Assembly: GCF_010183535.1 (NCBI RefSeq)
Contig: NC_071332.1
Span: 12,028,001-12,092,000, forward strand
Origin: Caenorhabditis remanei
Taxonomy: Eukaryota; Nematoda; Chromadorea; Rhabditida; Rhabditidae
Length of the DNA stretch: 64,000 nucleotides
Direction of reading: 5' to 3'
The position numbers and the translations under genes were made by a program. Positions 46,101 through 57,993 of this stretch are shown here, in pieces; within the stretch, counting starts at the first letter, position 1, and every line of letters starts with the position of its first letter. Under the pieces are notes generated by a model that saw only the letters and a list, made by a program, of their open reading frames with translations, had not been told where the DNA came from and did not search any database.

Positions 46101-46581
46101 GTCAGAAAGTTAGACGTGACAACGGTGTCACGCTAGCTTCTGGTAAACAGACAATGAGCGAAAAACGAAGAAAATCAATAAACACAGTTTTCTAGATAGT
46201 TACGAATTTATTCTAGTAACAATCAATCGATTATCTTCTCGATAATCGCTTACAAAAGAACGAGACAGTATAGCTACCCTAAGCTAGAAAGACAAACAAA
46301 AGCTAATTAAAACAATAGAAAACAGGTGACAAAAACCACCCAAAAAGTATAAACGGGCGAAACTTGACTGAAACGGGTAAAAATCACCTAACTCTAGGTG
46401 ACCCCAAGCTCAAGAATGATTACAAATCTCCTTTTCCCTTCACTTTTACATGTTCGCGCCGGAGAATAGATACAATGCGCTAGAGCGCAACTGCATCGAG
46501 CCCGCGAGTTATGAAGGCAAGTCTGAAACTTGAGATGACTTTATGGACTTTTTAGAGATAAAAACCGGTAGAAACCGGACA
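46101..46581 (-). repeat. 5' LTR
   Basis: 481 bp copy of the 3' LTR, bordering the leader and the putative primer-binding site. Confidence 0.9.
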
Positions 46582-47060
46582 AGTGAAAAAAATTTGAAAA
46601 ATTATTTTCTCTAAAAATGTAACTTTTTAATGTTGGTTTGTAGAAAAACTCAAGACACGTATTTTGGTACATGTTTCAAAAAATTTGGAACATTTTTTGA
46701 TGAGTTATGATGGTTTCCCCGAGGGCACTACTTTTGACTTCTGGAGCTTTAGCACGATACTTAGGAGTTGAGAAGCTAATTCAACACAATTTTTTGTTTA
46801 TTTGAGTGTTTTCCAACATTTTAAAACCAAAAACTCAATATCTCCAAGAGAAAAATAAAAAGTTTTTTTTCGAATTTTCAAATCAAGATTAGGAAAAATC
46901 GATTATCGAAAAAATCAGTGATTGAAATTTTTCAAAAAACATATTTTCTTATTGCTGAATAGTTTGGCTTTCTTTCAAAAAAAAGTTTATGCGAAACGGA
47001 CACGATTCAGCAGAGTTACACATAAAAGTATGAAGGGGTGCTCACTTATGCTCGCTACTG

Positions 47061-48289
47061 TACCATTTTTACGGAACATTCCCATGTTTAAATGAAGAAT
47101 TCTCGTGAAACAAGATACTTGGTTTCATCTGAAGGATGTATGGTTGATAACCATAATCATTATAATCGTTTAGAAAATTAATGGTATCTTAACAAAATTC
47201 TTGAGCACGAGGTCGCCTGAAAAATAAATCGATTCAATATTCTACCATCCGTAATATCCTTTTGACCTCATCGAGTAGCTTACATGTATTTGTTTAAAAA
47301 AGAAGTTGAAGGGACACTGAAAATTTCAGTTGGAGAGTTAAACAAATGCCTGTAAGAACAGAGTCAGACGTTCTGTGGAGTAACAAAATGGAGATGTGCT
47401 AGAATATGATAATATTTCTGTAATACATAATAGTTAAAAAAATAAAGATAACAAACTACAGACAAAATGAAATTTGATATTTCGATTCTCGAATTTTACT
47501 TTCATTACAGATGAGTATCCCGAACCGCACATTTTCTGCTTCTCTTTTTGACGTGAAACAAAATTTGCTTCGGAAGATCCGAATCTCTCATGTTTTGAAC
47601 TTTATTTCTCTTCTGACTGTCACTTTTCCAGTTTTTGAACATTAATTACACCCAGTGAAACCTGAAACTTGACCGATACCAATGTGAAGGCATGCGAAGT
47701 GTTTTGCATAAAAGATCTGGTACATTTTTGGTGCCGAAGAGTTTTAAGAACTCAGAAACCTCAATGACTCAAAATAATATTAAAGGAAAAATAACATGCA
47801 TTTGAGGAGAGTAACATGAGTGACTTGCCATACCGAGAAATCTCGAACTCTCAATAGCTCGTGCATTCTTTTTGCAAACGAGCTCTTTGAGAAATACTGT
47901 ATTGTATAATGCAAGATGGTCCTAAGAATGCTGTTTTGTGAACAGTTCATGATGAACCCAGAGAAAACAAACTCAAAAACCGTAGTCTCTAGGTACACTT
48001 TTTGTATCCTGTTTCGCCGACTTTTTTCTTTTCTCTTCTTGGTCACAACACAACTCTCAAAAGCCAGACGTTTCAACATGTTCCTTTCTTCTTTCCTTCG
48101 CTAATAGACTACGTCACATCGGCTAAATATTGGAGACGAAGGACGACTCCAGAACAGGACACCTTTTTCCCTCCGTTATCTGATCCGTCCTCCTCCCAAT
48201 TTCAACAATTTTTCATTGAAGATCTCCGAAGCTTTAGCCGTCGGCACTCGGAACATTTTGTTCATTTCTCCATTATTCGGTGGAAGAAA
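47061..48289. other. Intergenic
   Basis: No gene recognised between the transposon and the third plus-strand GT92 gene. The open frame reaching 48541 extends upstream of the chosen start without homology. Confidence 0.4.
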
Positions 48290-50226
48290 ATGGACACTTT
48301 TTTGCATCCGATAGCTTATAGCTTACTCAGTTTACGGAAATACCGCTACAAACTTCATCCTCTTCGAATCTGCAAACTTGTTGCATTCGTATTCTTTGTG
48401 GTTGTTGTTTCTCTGATATTGATTACTCCACTTCTATCACATAATGAGATATTGTACAGTACACCCAAAGAGGTGCCGATATTACAAAAAACCCACGCTT
48501 TTATTCACTCTGCCTATTATTATCCAGTTTCCAAATCGTAAGTTTTTGTTTCATTTTGATAAACTATTCGAATTTTTTGAAAACTTCTCCCAAGTTTGGT
48601 ATTTCAGACTTGGTAACAATGCTGTTGCTCTGGTGACTACAATGAATAAACGAACGGTTCCTGTGATTACGGATTACACGATTAATCTGCATGGAAGTCA
48701 TTTGAAGAAGCGGGTAGCCAACGTAGCTACTTTAACGACGTGAGTTTTTGAATAATTGTTCGCTGTTCTGTAAAACATCTTAATTTTTCAGGGAACATCT
48801 CCTAAACGATCGTTGTGACTACTCTCTGGTTCTTGTCCAAACAAACTTGCTCACCGGAATGACAAAGTTAGAGATTGAGTCTGAAGGAGTGTTAACTGAG
48901 GTCTGCTCTTTCACATCATTCAGGAACTAATCTATTATTTCTAGATTCCGTTCAAAACACCAAAATATTCCGCTCCAAAACCAGTTGTTTTCTGTGTTTC
49001 TCCTCAATTCGCTGCTGAACAATGGCAAACTTTTCTGACTCAACTTCATATTTCCAAGAAGTAAGAATGAAATTATGAGCGTACTGAGGAAAACAGTGTT
49101 TATTGTTTTCAGATACGGTGCCCATCTCCAACTGTACGTGGTTTCCATGGTAGAATCCTACTATAAACTTATAAAAGAATATGAGAAACTTGGACTTGTC
49201 TCAATTGAGCCATGGCTTACAATCAAGTTCCCAGTCACTGATGGCCCATATCTCGAACCGAATAGAAATGTTGAACTGAGAAATCAAGCTGCTGCTCATA
49301 CTGATTGTATTCTTATGTACAAGGAAGCGGTCAGTTTTGTTGGAATTCTGGATATGGATGACATTTTGATTCCGAATAATGCCAACTCATATTACGAGGA
49401 ATTCGAAAGAGAGTACGGTGGAAGTTGGTTTGTCAGTGCACTTCAGTATGGAAAGGCAGACTTCGAAACAATAAAAGTAGCTGAGTTGGAATCCCAAAGT
49501 ATATCTGCAATCGTGAGAAATGCGAGAAGACTTCCAACAAAAGATCAAGGAAAATCCTTTGTTCGTCCAGAAAGATTCAATTCTTCTTGGTCTCATTACT
49601 CAAGAAATTCGGATAACAAACCAATTTACTGGACTCCAAAACAAACGGTTCCATTGATGATGAGGAAGAAACAAATGAAATTTAACGGAATTTTCCATAT
49701 GAAAAATATGTATTTGAAGAATTTGACAGATGTGAGAGATGGAGCAGTTCCATTGAATCCAGGAGATAATATCACACAATTGATCAGTGAGGAACATCTG
49801 GCAGAGATTGATGCAGAGATGAAGAGGTGAGTATTTCATGAGTTAGAACTCTGTTAGGTTTTGAGAACAGGTTATTGTTTATTCTAAAATGCAAGCGGTT
49901 CCATATTTTATTCATTTTCTCTCAATTCCAGTATCCTATCCCTCGAACCGATCGCCCAACTCTCTACAACTCTTCCCAAAGATGATTTCTATATGCCCAT
50001 AATCTTCAAATGTTACAATGATTCATTCTATCATCTGCGTGACACAAAGACCCTCATGAATGACATAACATGTGTGAATGCATTTGATTGTGAATTACCA
50101 CAACGAGAAGATATGCCATGTATCCATTCAGATGCCACGTATCACTCCGGACCGTCCATGTTTCCAATCACTTTCCATTGGGCTACTGATCCATTTTTTA
50201 CCAATGAAATAGGATGTTATCAGTAG
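48290..50226 (+). CDS. GT92 (DUF23) glycosyltransferase, paralogue
   Basis: Six exons (48290-48537, 48608-48739, 48792-48900, 48945-49060, 49113-49826, 49932-50226) give 537 residues. It is closely similar to the 38 kb gene over its full length: LRKYRYKLHPLRICKLVAFV, membrane helix, HAFIHSAYYYPVSKS, VFCVSPQFAAEQW, GILDMDDILIPNNANSYYEE, FVRPERFNSSWSHYSR and MPCIHSDATYHSGPSMFPIT. Exons 2-4 and 6 have the same lengths as their counterparts. The intron in the stem region of the 38 kb gene is missing here. This start was chosen because it aligns with the sister gene. A tandem duplicate later separated by transposons, and probably active. Confidence 0.92.
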
Positions 50227-51172
50227 ATCTAGTTTAATGTTTTAGGTTCATGTTTAAGCTTTACAGTAGTTCAGTTTGATCACTGACTCTCGTTGTTTCA
50301 GGTACCTTTCTTTTTTTATTTAAAATAAATTTCAAAGACTCTTGTTCTCATTTCTTTTATTTTTTTACCTTTCAAACTTAATTATATCGATTTTCTTGGA
50401 ATTTCTTCCCGAATAAAAAGTTCTAAAGACCATAAATCTTGCTTCTCCAGCTTTTTCCAAAACAATTTGTTCCGCGAATCCCAGAAAGTCCGAACATCTT
50501 TTTGTCTACCTGACGCCTATCTCCACATGCTGAATTCTTGTTTTTCTACCCAGAAAAGCAAGATTTGACTCCGCTTTTCGGAGATTGAACTGAAAGATTG
50601 GGAGTGCAGGATGTGTCTTCCATGATCCGGTTTCCATTTTTTCCATTCACCGAAAAGGAAATACAGAAGAGAAAGAACCAAACTAAATATCCAAAACTAA
50701 ATAAAGGTGTTTACCGATAACTTATATAACTCCTTGGAGCTCTCCAACTATTGGTGAAGTTTTCCATCTGGTCTTTTTTCAAGGGAGTGTTTGAACTTCT
50801 GATGTTTCTTTGGTTGCTGAGTTGCTCTCCTTTCATCAAAAACCTTACCGAGAACTCGTTGGAAACATAATGGCAGGGTGCTGAAGGAACATAATTGATA
50901 CGTCTAAATCGACTAGAGAGACTTTGAAAACAAAAAAAAAACTTCTTGCCGACAAACTTATTAAATTGCATACTAATTCTATTTTTTCAAAGTGAGTGGA
51001 ATACGTTTTTGTCTTTTTTCTGGTGAGAAACACTTGGATTTTTTTCGGCAAACTTCCAAACCGAATGATATATTTTGGCTCCCGAAAATGCAATAAAAGT
51101 TATTCTTAGAGATCAATCTTACTTGAATACTAATTTGTTAGCTCTCGCTTGTACTCAACATTTCATTAAGCC
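50227..51172. other. Intergenic
   Basis: No gene, RNA or repeat recognised. Confidence 0.4.
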
Positions 51173-52063
51173 ATGAATTTAACATGGCCTGACTATATAG
51201 AATCCAACTGCCGTCAAAACTATTCATTTTTCTGCACAACTGACTATCTCCGTAATGCATATCACTGTACTGCTCTTATTTCTGTCACTCTATCCTTGTT
51301 CACTTTTTATGCAATCATCCGAGTAACACCTCCAAGATTGAAAAATATGAAAACTCCTCTATTGATAACTCATGCGTGGAGCACAAATCTCGACCTGATG
51401 CTCACTGTGTATTCAGCTCCAATGGTCTTCTTTCCGAGTGCATCTGGAATTCCACTAGGCATCTTTGGATCCTTGGGGATTCCAGTGAAATGGCAAGCCT
51501 ATTGGGGACAAGTCTCCATTTTCTGTTAGTTTCTTTCCTAAATCATCTTTCACTTTCTCAATTATACAGGCATGGGACTCTGCTTTGTTATGCTCTATGA
51601 AAATCGTCAAAGTCAAATCCCAACAATAAAGTTCAAGATGAAAACAAAACGAGTTCGACAGATATATTTTGGGATAAACTACATTATGGCTTTCACAATT
51701 ATGTTGCCTTTTTATTTGGAGGATTCCAATCAGATTGAGTTGCGTCAATATGTATTGAAGGGGAGTTTATCATATCAAAATCGGATCTTTGAGTGAATCA
51801 TCAGTTTCATCGGTCGGTTATTGGAAAATATAAAACTATTTTCAGAGAATTCCATGTCCCGCAATCGAGTTCTTTGATCCCAAAACGTATGTTCTGCTGA
51901 AAGGAGGAGAGATTGTCCCATTCATTTCAATTACCATATCTCTGGTTTTGGTATATTTTCAGACATTGTTCTTTTTATTACATACTATATGTCACCTAAC
52001 TATGATAACTAACTCTAATATTTCGGATGCAACAAAATCGTTGCAGAGAAAATTATTGGGATA

Positions 52064-53800
52064 TAAGAAAGCCGGAATTTGGAAATTTTTAATTTTGATT
52101 AACAAAATACGAAAAACTTAAAAATTCCTGTGATTGCTCACAGGAAAACTTCTTTTTTGCAAAAAATTGCATTATACCTGAAAATTCAACGTTTTTAGAC
52201 AGAAAAAGTTGCAATCAGACCAAATGTAGATAGTTCTGTTGGGGAGTTCCAGTAAAATAGCAACTATGCGTTGTTTCCAGTTTTAACTAAGATAAAGCTT
52301 ACGCTTTCTGAAACTTGACACCATTGATAAAATAAATACGTGAACTTTATTCAAATATCAGAAACACAGAATAGGCAATATCGCCAACTCAGTGAAAAAA
52401 AATTAATTAAAGGAAAAATATAAAAACACGTGAACTAAACAGGGAGAAAAAGGCTTCCCAGAATCGGCAAGCTTGCCGATACTGTTATTAAAGAAAGATT
52501 CCAAAACATTTAGAAACGTGAACTCGGTGTCAGTAGAGAGAGTACTTCGTGGATAGAATAATCGGTCCTCGAAATCGTGAAAACTGTCGATAAGTTATAG
52601 TAAATGCCGAATAAACATATGAAATGGGTGTCCTTCAAGTCTCGTTGTCTGAAATAATGAGGATTTATAGAAAACTCTGGTTTCTATTACTAACCTTTGT
52701 AAAGTGTTCATCCAATTGTATCAAAATGATTTCAGTGATAAACCAACACTTATATTTATTGATTAAAAAACAGATAAGAACACTGATAGCTTGGGTCCTG
52801 CAATATGAACTTGTATTATGTATATATCTCACCTGTCCGAGAGAAGAACGCTTTTTGAATAGTTTTCCATAGAGATAAACCAAAAATGAAAACATTGCTC
52901 TAAAACTGTGTTTTTTTTAAATCTAGGGCACGTTGATATTTTTCCAGCGATTTCATTCCCTGATGCTCACTTGAATGCGAAGAAAATTCATTTCTCATTC
53001 AGCGGTAGCAATGTTTTCATTTTTGGTTTATCTCTATGGAAAACTATTCAAAAAGCGTTCTTCTCTCGGACAGGTGAGATATATACATAATACAAGTTCA
53101 TATTGCAGGACCCAAGCTATCAGTGTTCTTATCTGTTTTTTAATCAATAAATATAAGTGTTGGTTTATCACTGAAATCATTTTGATACAATTGGATGAAC
53201 ACTTTACAAAGGTTAGTAATAGAAACCAGAGTTTTCTATAAATCCTCATTATTTCAGACAACGAGACTTGAAGGACACCCATTTCATATGTTTATTCGGC
53301 ATTTACTATAACTTATCGACAGTTTTCACGATTTCGAGGACCGATTATTCTATCCACGAAGTACTCTCTCTACTGACACCGAGTTCACGTTTCTAAATGT
53401 TTTGGAATCTTTCTTTAATAACAGTATCGGCAAGCTTGCCGATTCTGGGAAGCCTTTTTCTCCCTGTTTAGTTCACGTGTTTTTATATTTTTCCTTCAAT
53501 TAATTTTTTTTCACTGAGTTGGCGATATTGCCTATTCTGTGTTTCTGATTTTCTAATAAAGTTCACGTATCAATAGAGTTGAGTGATTATAATGTTTGCC
53601 TCATTATGAATAGGAATTGAGTGGAGCACAGAATAAATAGATATTCGGAAAAAATGTGTTATCTCTGATGAAACTCCCGAAATTTCCCATAATTATTGAG
53701 AAAAAGCGAATTCGTAATTTTTCTGGGTGCCCCCAAGAAAATTTTGAAAACTTTGATTTGTGAGTGACAAATTAAAAATTTCCAAATTCCGGCTTTCTTA
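52064..53800. mobile_element. TA-flanked transposon inserted in srh exon 3
   Basis: Terminal inverted repeats starting TAAGAAAGCCGGAATTTGG, about 33 bp, near perfect; TA target duplication at 52062-52063 and 53801-53802. Internal DNA next to the ends is not palindromic (52100-52336 and 53570-53770) and carries no transposase. A second, palindromic element is nested inside. Confidence 0.85.
52337..53569. mobile_element. Nested palindromic element
   Basis: Ends are TACGTGAACTTTAT and its complement; the two arms (about 52337-52905 and 52985-53569) are long reverse complements, so the same open frames appear once on each strand. It includes the palindrome CGGCAAGCTTGCCG in each arm. Possible TA target duplication included at the ends. 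No coding function. Confidence 0.75.
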
Positions 53801-54206
53801 TATGTCTCTGTTCAGGCAAGCAAAGTCAACTCAAAAGAGATTAGAAGCATAGATTTTCAGATTTCAATTCCCCTTATTGCAATAACAGGACCAATACTGT
53901 ATTCATTGTATGCTGATCAAAATAACTATTACAATCAAGGTGATTTCTCTTCTAGAACCAATTATGAATAAATTGCTTCCAGCCTACAATAACAATTCGA
54001 TGCTTCTGATGGCCTTTCATGGAATTCTCTCAACCACTTGCACATTGTTGATCTACCAACCATATCGAGATCTCATCAAACATATTATTTTTGGAAAAAA
54101 AGAAGACGAAGACAGGAGAACATCTATGGCAACCGCGAGTTATATTGGCAAAGGGAGACGATCGACTGGAACAAGAATCGTACCGCCGGTGGAGACTTCA
54201 ATCTAA

Positions 54207-54593
54207 TACTGCAGATGTTTCTTAATTCTAAGTCTTAAACTCATTTATTGAAAATTCGAATCATAAATTGTTTGAATAGTGCCATGTATGCAGAAATCTC
54301 TACATCCTTCTTCTTTTGGAATTGATCTCTTAGTACATGTATCAAAATTCGTGGTTTAGAGTTGGCGAAGTAATTCAGTAAATAATCATGTTGGAAATGT
54401 CGAGAATAAAACACTATTGGCTCAACGAAAGCTGAAATGATCAGAGTTTACCAAAAAAGTTGATCAGTTTTTCTTCCGCGCAAATGCTCTCCTCCTTGAT
54501 TATCAAATTCCAAAATCAAATTTTTATTGATAAATCAAACCATCTGAAATGTTTGATTTTCCGTCGTCGTAGTTTCCGTATTCTTGCTCAAAC
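54207..54593. other. Intergenic, srh promoter
   Basis: No feature recognised. Confidence 0.35.
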
Positions 54594-55844
54594 ATGACAG
54601 TATATTGGCCTGATTACGTGGAATCCACATGTCGTCAAAACTATTCCTATTTAGCATCTGAAGACTTCCTCCTATCTGTATACCACTTCACTGCACTTTT
54701 CACTATTCCTCTATCTATTTTCACATTTTACACTATTGTTCGTGTGACTCCAAAAAAAATGAAAAACATGAAAGTCCCATTGATAATTGCTCACTTTTGG
54801 AGTACTAATTTAGATCTATGTTTCACTGTTTACGGAGCACCCTACATGTTTTTTCCTAGTGCAGCTGGACTTCCACTTGGTACTTTGAGGGCTTTGGGAT
54901 TTGCTTCCAAATGGGTCGCTTATATCGGTCAAGTTTCAATCGTCAGTAAGTGTTATCTTCTTTATTGCTAGATAAAATATGAGTGTTTTTAGTAATGTCT
55001 ATCAATTTTATTATGCTCTTGGAGAATCGACATAGCCAAGTTCCTTTGATTGAGGTTCGAATCACTAATCAAAAAGTGAGATTGGTGTTTTTTTCAATAA
55101 ATTATATCTTGGCATTTCTATACATTCTTCCATTCTATTTAGATGAAGATAACCAATTAGAGATCAGAAAGTTTGTTCTGAAGGTGTGTATTCTATCCCT
55201 TGTGTTCTTCATAACTGAACATTTCCAGAGAATTCCATGTCCAACAATAGAATTTTATGAAAAGTATACAATTGTCCTACTAAAGGGTGGAGAATTTCTA
55301 CCGTTTCTCTCAATGATTGTAGGGTTGATAATTGTATTGAGTCAAACATTATTCTTCTCAATCCACACCGTGTATTATTTGAATTATGTGAAAAATGCAA
55401 ACGTGTCAGAATCCACAAAAGCATTGCAGAGAAAGTTCTTGAGATATGTCACTATGCAGGTATTCCGAAAGGTGAAAGGATTGTCAGTATTGAAAAGAAA
55501 GATTCAGATGACAATACCCTACACTGTTCTTGTTGGTCCAATTGTGTATTCTTTGTATGCTGATCGAAATGATTATTATAACCAAAGTTAGTCAAAAAAA
55601 CTATGAGCCTTCTGGACTAATTTTTAATGTTTTTTTCATTTCAGCTCTCAACAATTTCTCAATGATCTTCATGGCTGTTCATGGATTTCTGAGCAACTCG
55701 TGCACATTATTCATCATTAAACCATTTCGAGAGTTCGTCAATAGCCTGATTAGAGGAAATAATGAATACAATGCAAGTGAAATGTGGGCAACACATGCAA
55801 ATGCTCCACCAGTATCAGCGCGACTGGGAAGTTTAGTGGATTGA
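54594..55844 (+). CDS. Serpentine receptor class H (srh)
   Basis: Chemosensory GPCR of the nematode Str superfamily. Five exons (54594-54945, 54993-55183, 55229-55459, 55508-55586, 55645-55844) give 350 residues. Visible in order: extracellular CRQNYSYL, helix 1 FTALFTIPLSIFTFYTIVRV, the PKKMKNMK loop, FWSTNLDLCFTVYGAPY, FFPSAAGLPLG, AYIGQVSIV, ENRHSQ, NYILAFLYILPFYL, extracellular RIPCPTIEFYEKY, a long sixth-helix region, then YSLYADRNDYYNQ, helix 7 and the cytoplasmic IIKPFREFVNS. Intact. Exon sizes 352/191/231/79 are constant in the array. Confidence 0.93.
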
Positions 55845-56234
55845 CAATATAATAGCACATTGTATTGAACTGAGAACTTTAATGAATGCTTAATTACAAA
55901 TTCCAAGTTAAAGAAACAGAAAAACTAGTGGAATGTCGGTGTCTTCAGATGTCACTTTAGCTACAATCTGATATATTCTTAGAATTTGTGAAACATTTCC
56001 AGACCAAAGAACCAATTTTCGGAAACGAGTTTTGTATCCGAAATGTTACTAATGAAACTCAATTTGTAGCGAATCGAGCAGTGGCTGAACAGGAAAACGT
56101 GTTTTCGTTAGATTTCTTTTCTTCCGCCATTCTTGAAAATCTTCGATATTTTTAAAAATCAATGCTCAAAGAATAATAGAGTAGACACTTTCTTCGGTTG
56201 TCTATAACTTTTAAACTCTTTATTTGGCTCTGAA
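55845..56234. other. Intergenic, srh promoter
   Basis: No feature recognised. Confidence 0.35.
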
Positions 56235-57473
56235 ATGACAATATATTGGCCTGACTACGTGGATTCCACTTGTCGACAGAACCATACTTACTTTGATTCA
56301 GGAGAATTTCTCCTCTCTGCCTATCACTTTATTGCCCTTTTCACCCTCCCTTTAGCAATATTCACATTCTTCGTAATAGTCAGAGTGACTCCAAGAAAAA
56401 TGAAAAAGATGAAAATACCCATGATAATCTCACATGCTTGGAGCACAAATCTGGATTTTTTTTTTACTGTATTAGCAGCTCCATGCCTATTTTTCCCAAG
56501 TGCTGCTGGTGTACCTTTAGGAACTTTCAGTGCACTTGGGGTCTCGTCGAGATTTGTGGCATATTATGGACAAGTTTCCATTGTGAGTAAGTATACTTAA
56601 AACGAGTAATTTCTAATTTTTTTGAATGTTCAGTGATGGCCATAAACTTCATAATGCTTTTGGAAAACAGGCACAGTCAAATACCAATGATCAGATTCAA
56701 AATCACAAATCATCAATTTCGCCTCGTCTATTTTGCAGTAAATTATACATTGGCACTGTTGTATATCGTGCCCTTTTATCTCGATAGTGATGATCAGTTA
56801 GAGTTGCGGAAGTTTGTTTTCAAAGTAATAACCACAAGGGAATTTTACTCAACCTCATTTGAAATTTCAGAGAATTCCATGTCCTGTCGTTGAATTTTAT
56901 GAGAAAGGTACATTTGTTTTGTTGAAAGGAGGAGAATTTCTGCCGTTTCTGACGATAACTGGAGGATTGATTATTGTTTTGGGGCAAACGTTGTTCTTCT
57001 CAATCCACACCGTTTATCATCTGAATTATGTGAAAAATGCAAGTGTATCAGAGTCCACGAAAGCGTTACAGAGGAGGTTTTTAAGATATGTAGCTATGCA
57101 GGTTGATTATTTTATCACTTTTTGACAATTGTAAAACTCAAATATCTGCAGATGACTGTACCTTGGGCTGTCCTCGCTGGTCCCATTTTTTACTCTCTTT
57201 ATGCTGACAGAAATGACTACTATAATCAAGGTAATTCCACTTTTCATCTTCCCTATTATCACACTGAGTTTTTTGATTTCAGCATTCAACAATTTCTCGA
57301 TGTTGTTCATGGCTATTCACGGACTGCTCAGTAACTCTTGCGCGTTATTTATAATCAAACCATATCGAGTATTCGTTCGAAATCTAATCAAAGGAAACAT
57401 TGATTTCAATTCAACTGGTACAACACATAATGCACCTCAAATTTCCGTTCGATTAGGAAGTGTTTCGGATTGA
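56235..57473 (+). CDS. Serpentine receptor class H (srh)
   Basis: Five exons (56235-56586, 56634-56824, 56871-57101, 57152-57230, 57283-57473) give 347 residues. Diagnostic stretches: CRQNHTYFDSGEF, AWSTNLDFFFTVLAAP, FFPSAAGVPLG, ENRHSQIPMIRF, RIPCPVVEFYEKG, YSLYADRNDYYNQ and KPYRVFVRN. It is closest to the preceding copy (the region FLPFL..GLIIVL.QTLFFSIHTVY is almost the same), so the two likely arose by a recent tandem duplication. Frame intact. Confidence 0.92.
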
Positions 57474-57730
57474 AGTTGCACAAGAAAAATTCTGCTTTTT
57501 GTTCATGTTTCATAAAAACTTTGACTCATAACTTTTTCAAATAGTTTTATTTATAGTTTATTGAATACTGATAAAAAAGTAAATAACCAGGTGGAACAAG
57601 AATAAGACATATGCTTTATAATTTTTCGTTGGTTTTTGATTTGATTAGTTTAGAAAAACTAGATGGATAGAATAAAACTTGCGGAAATAATCATAATTAT
57701 AAAGTTTTCAAAAAACATCTTGGCCGGACT

Positions 57731-57993
57731 GCTCATTTACTACTACAAGCAGGGTATAAGACACAGGCAATAATTCAATGCAAACTAATATTTTTCAGCA
57801 TTCAAGAATTTGTCTATGTTGTTTGTTGCTCAACATGATTTTCTGTGTACAACGTGTACCTTATTCATAGTAAAACTATATCGATAATTCATGAAAAGCC
57901 ACAGGAAACAGTCAATGCAATGCGAATGTGCTATGGATGACTAATGTGAATGCACCAAATTCAGCAAGAAGAGCTAGTGTATCTAGTGGGTAA
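57731..57993 (+). pseudogene. srh relic: end of exon 4 plus terminal exon
   Basis: TACTACTACAAGCAGG matches the end of srh exon 4 (DYYNQ), followed by an intron and TTTTTCAG. Then about 190 bp aligns with srh exon 5 (FKNLSMLFVAQHDFLCTTCTLFIV) but hits TAA at the PYR motif and has lost frame further on. Upstream exons are absent. A leftover of a deleted array member. Confidence 0.8.

Larger units (their letters stand above)
41272..46581 (-). mobile_element. Gag-only LTR retrotransposon, recent insertion
   Basis: Direct repeats of 481 bp at 41272-41752 and 46101-46581 are the LTRs. By eye they are identical, implying very recent insertion. AGTGA occurs on both outer sides (41267-41271 and 46582-46586), a 5 bp target duplication. 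The element reads on the minus strand: 5' LTR at the right, a leader with five hairpins, one long gag-like frame, then only about 280 bp to the 3' LTR. Just inside the 5' LTR, TTGGGGGCCGAACGCC has the layout of a tRNA primer-binding site (TGG plus about 15 bases; tRNA not assigned). No protease, reverse transcriptase, RNase H or integrase can fit, so it must be mobilised in trans. Confidence 0.92.
40601..47060. mobile_element. Palindromic Tc1/mariner-like element, split by an LTR retrotransposon
   Basis: Flanked by TA on both sides (40599-40600 and 47061-47062). Terminal inverted repeats begin CAGTAGCGAGCATAAGTGAG and extend for over 400 bp (40601 to about 41070, and about 46590 to 47060). 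The inner part also folds (41079-41137 with 41213-41271), so the original element of about 1.14 kb was one long palindrome with no coding capacity. The retrotransposon at 41272-46581 interrupts its right arm, and excising that (with one AGTGA) restores the arm. Confidence 0.88.
51173..54206 (+). pseudogene. Serpentine receptor class H (srh) gene, transposon-disrupted
   Basis: First of six srh-type receptors in tandem. Exons: 51173-51524, 51570-51760, exon 3 split by a transposon (51846-52063 and 53803-53815), 53861-53939 and 53983-54206. It has the family pattern (ESNCRQNYSFF start, HAWSTNLDLMLTVYSAP, FFPSASGIPLG, RIPCPAIEFF, YSLYADQNNYYNQ, PYRDL). Without the insertion exon 3 would be 231 bp, exactly as in the four intact or near-intact paralogues. 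The donor after exon 2 reads GGGGAG where paralogues have GT, so splicing there is also broken. The donor after exon 3 is GC. The C-terminal tail is longer and more basic than in the others. Confidence 0.85.

Noticed and set aside
48002..48289. Longer N-terminal extension of the 48 kb GT92 gene
   Set aside because: The frame is open upstream but has no similarity to the sister gene; MDTFLHP at 48290 aligns with the paralogue's start region.
52624..53282. Paired identical frames (82 and about 76 residues) on both strands
   Set aside because: Produced by the palindromic element nested in the srh pseudogene; no conserved protein features.
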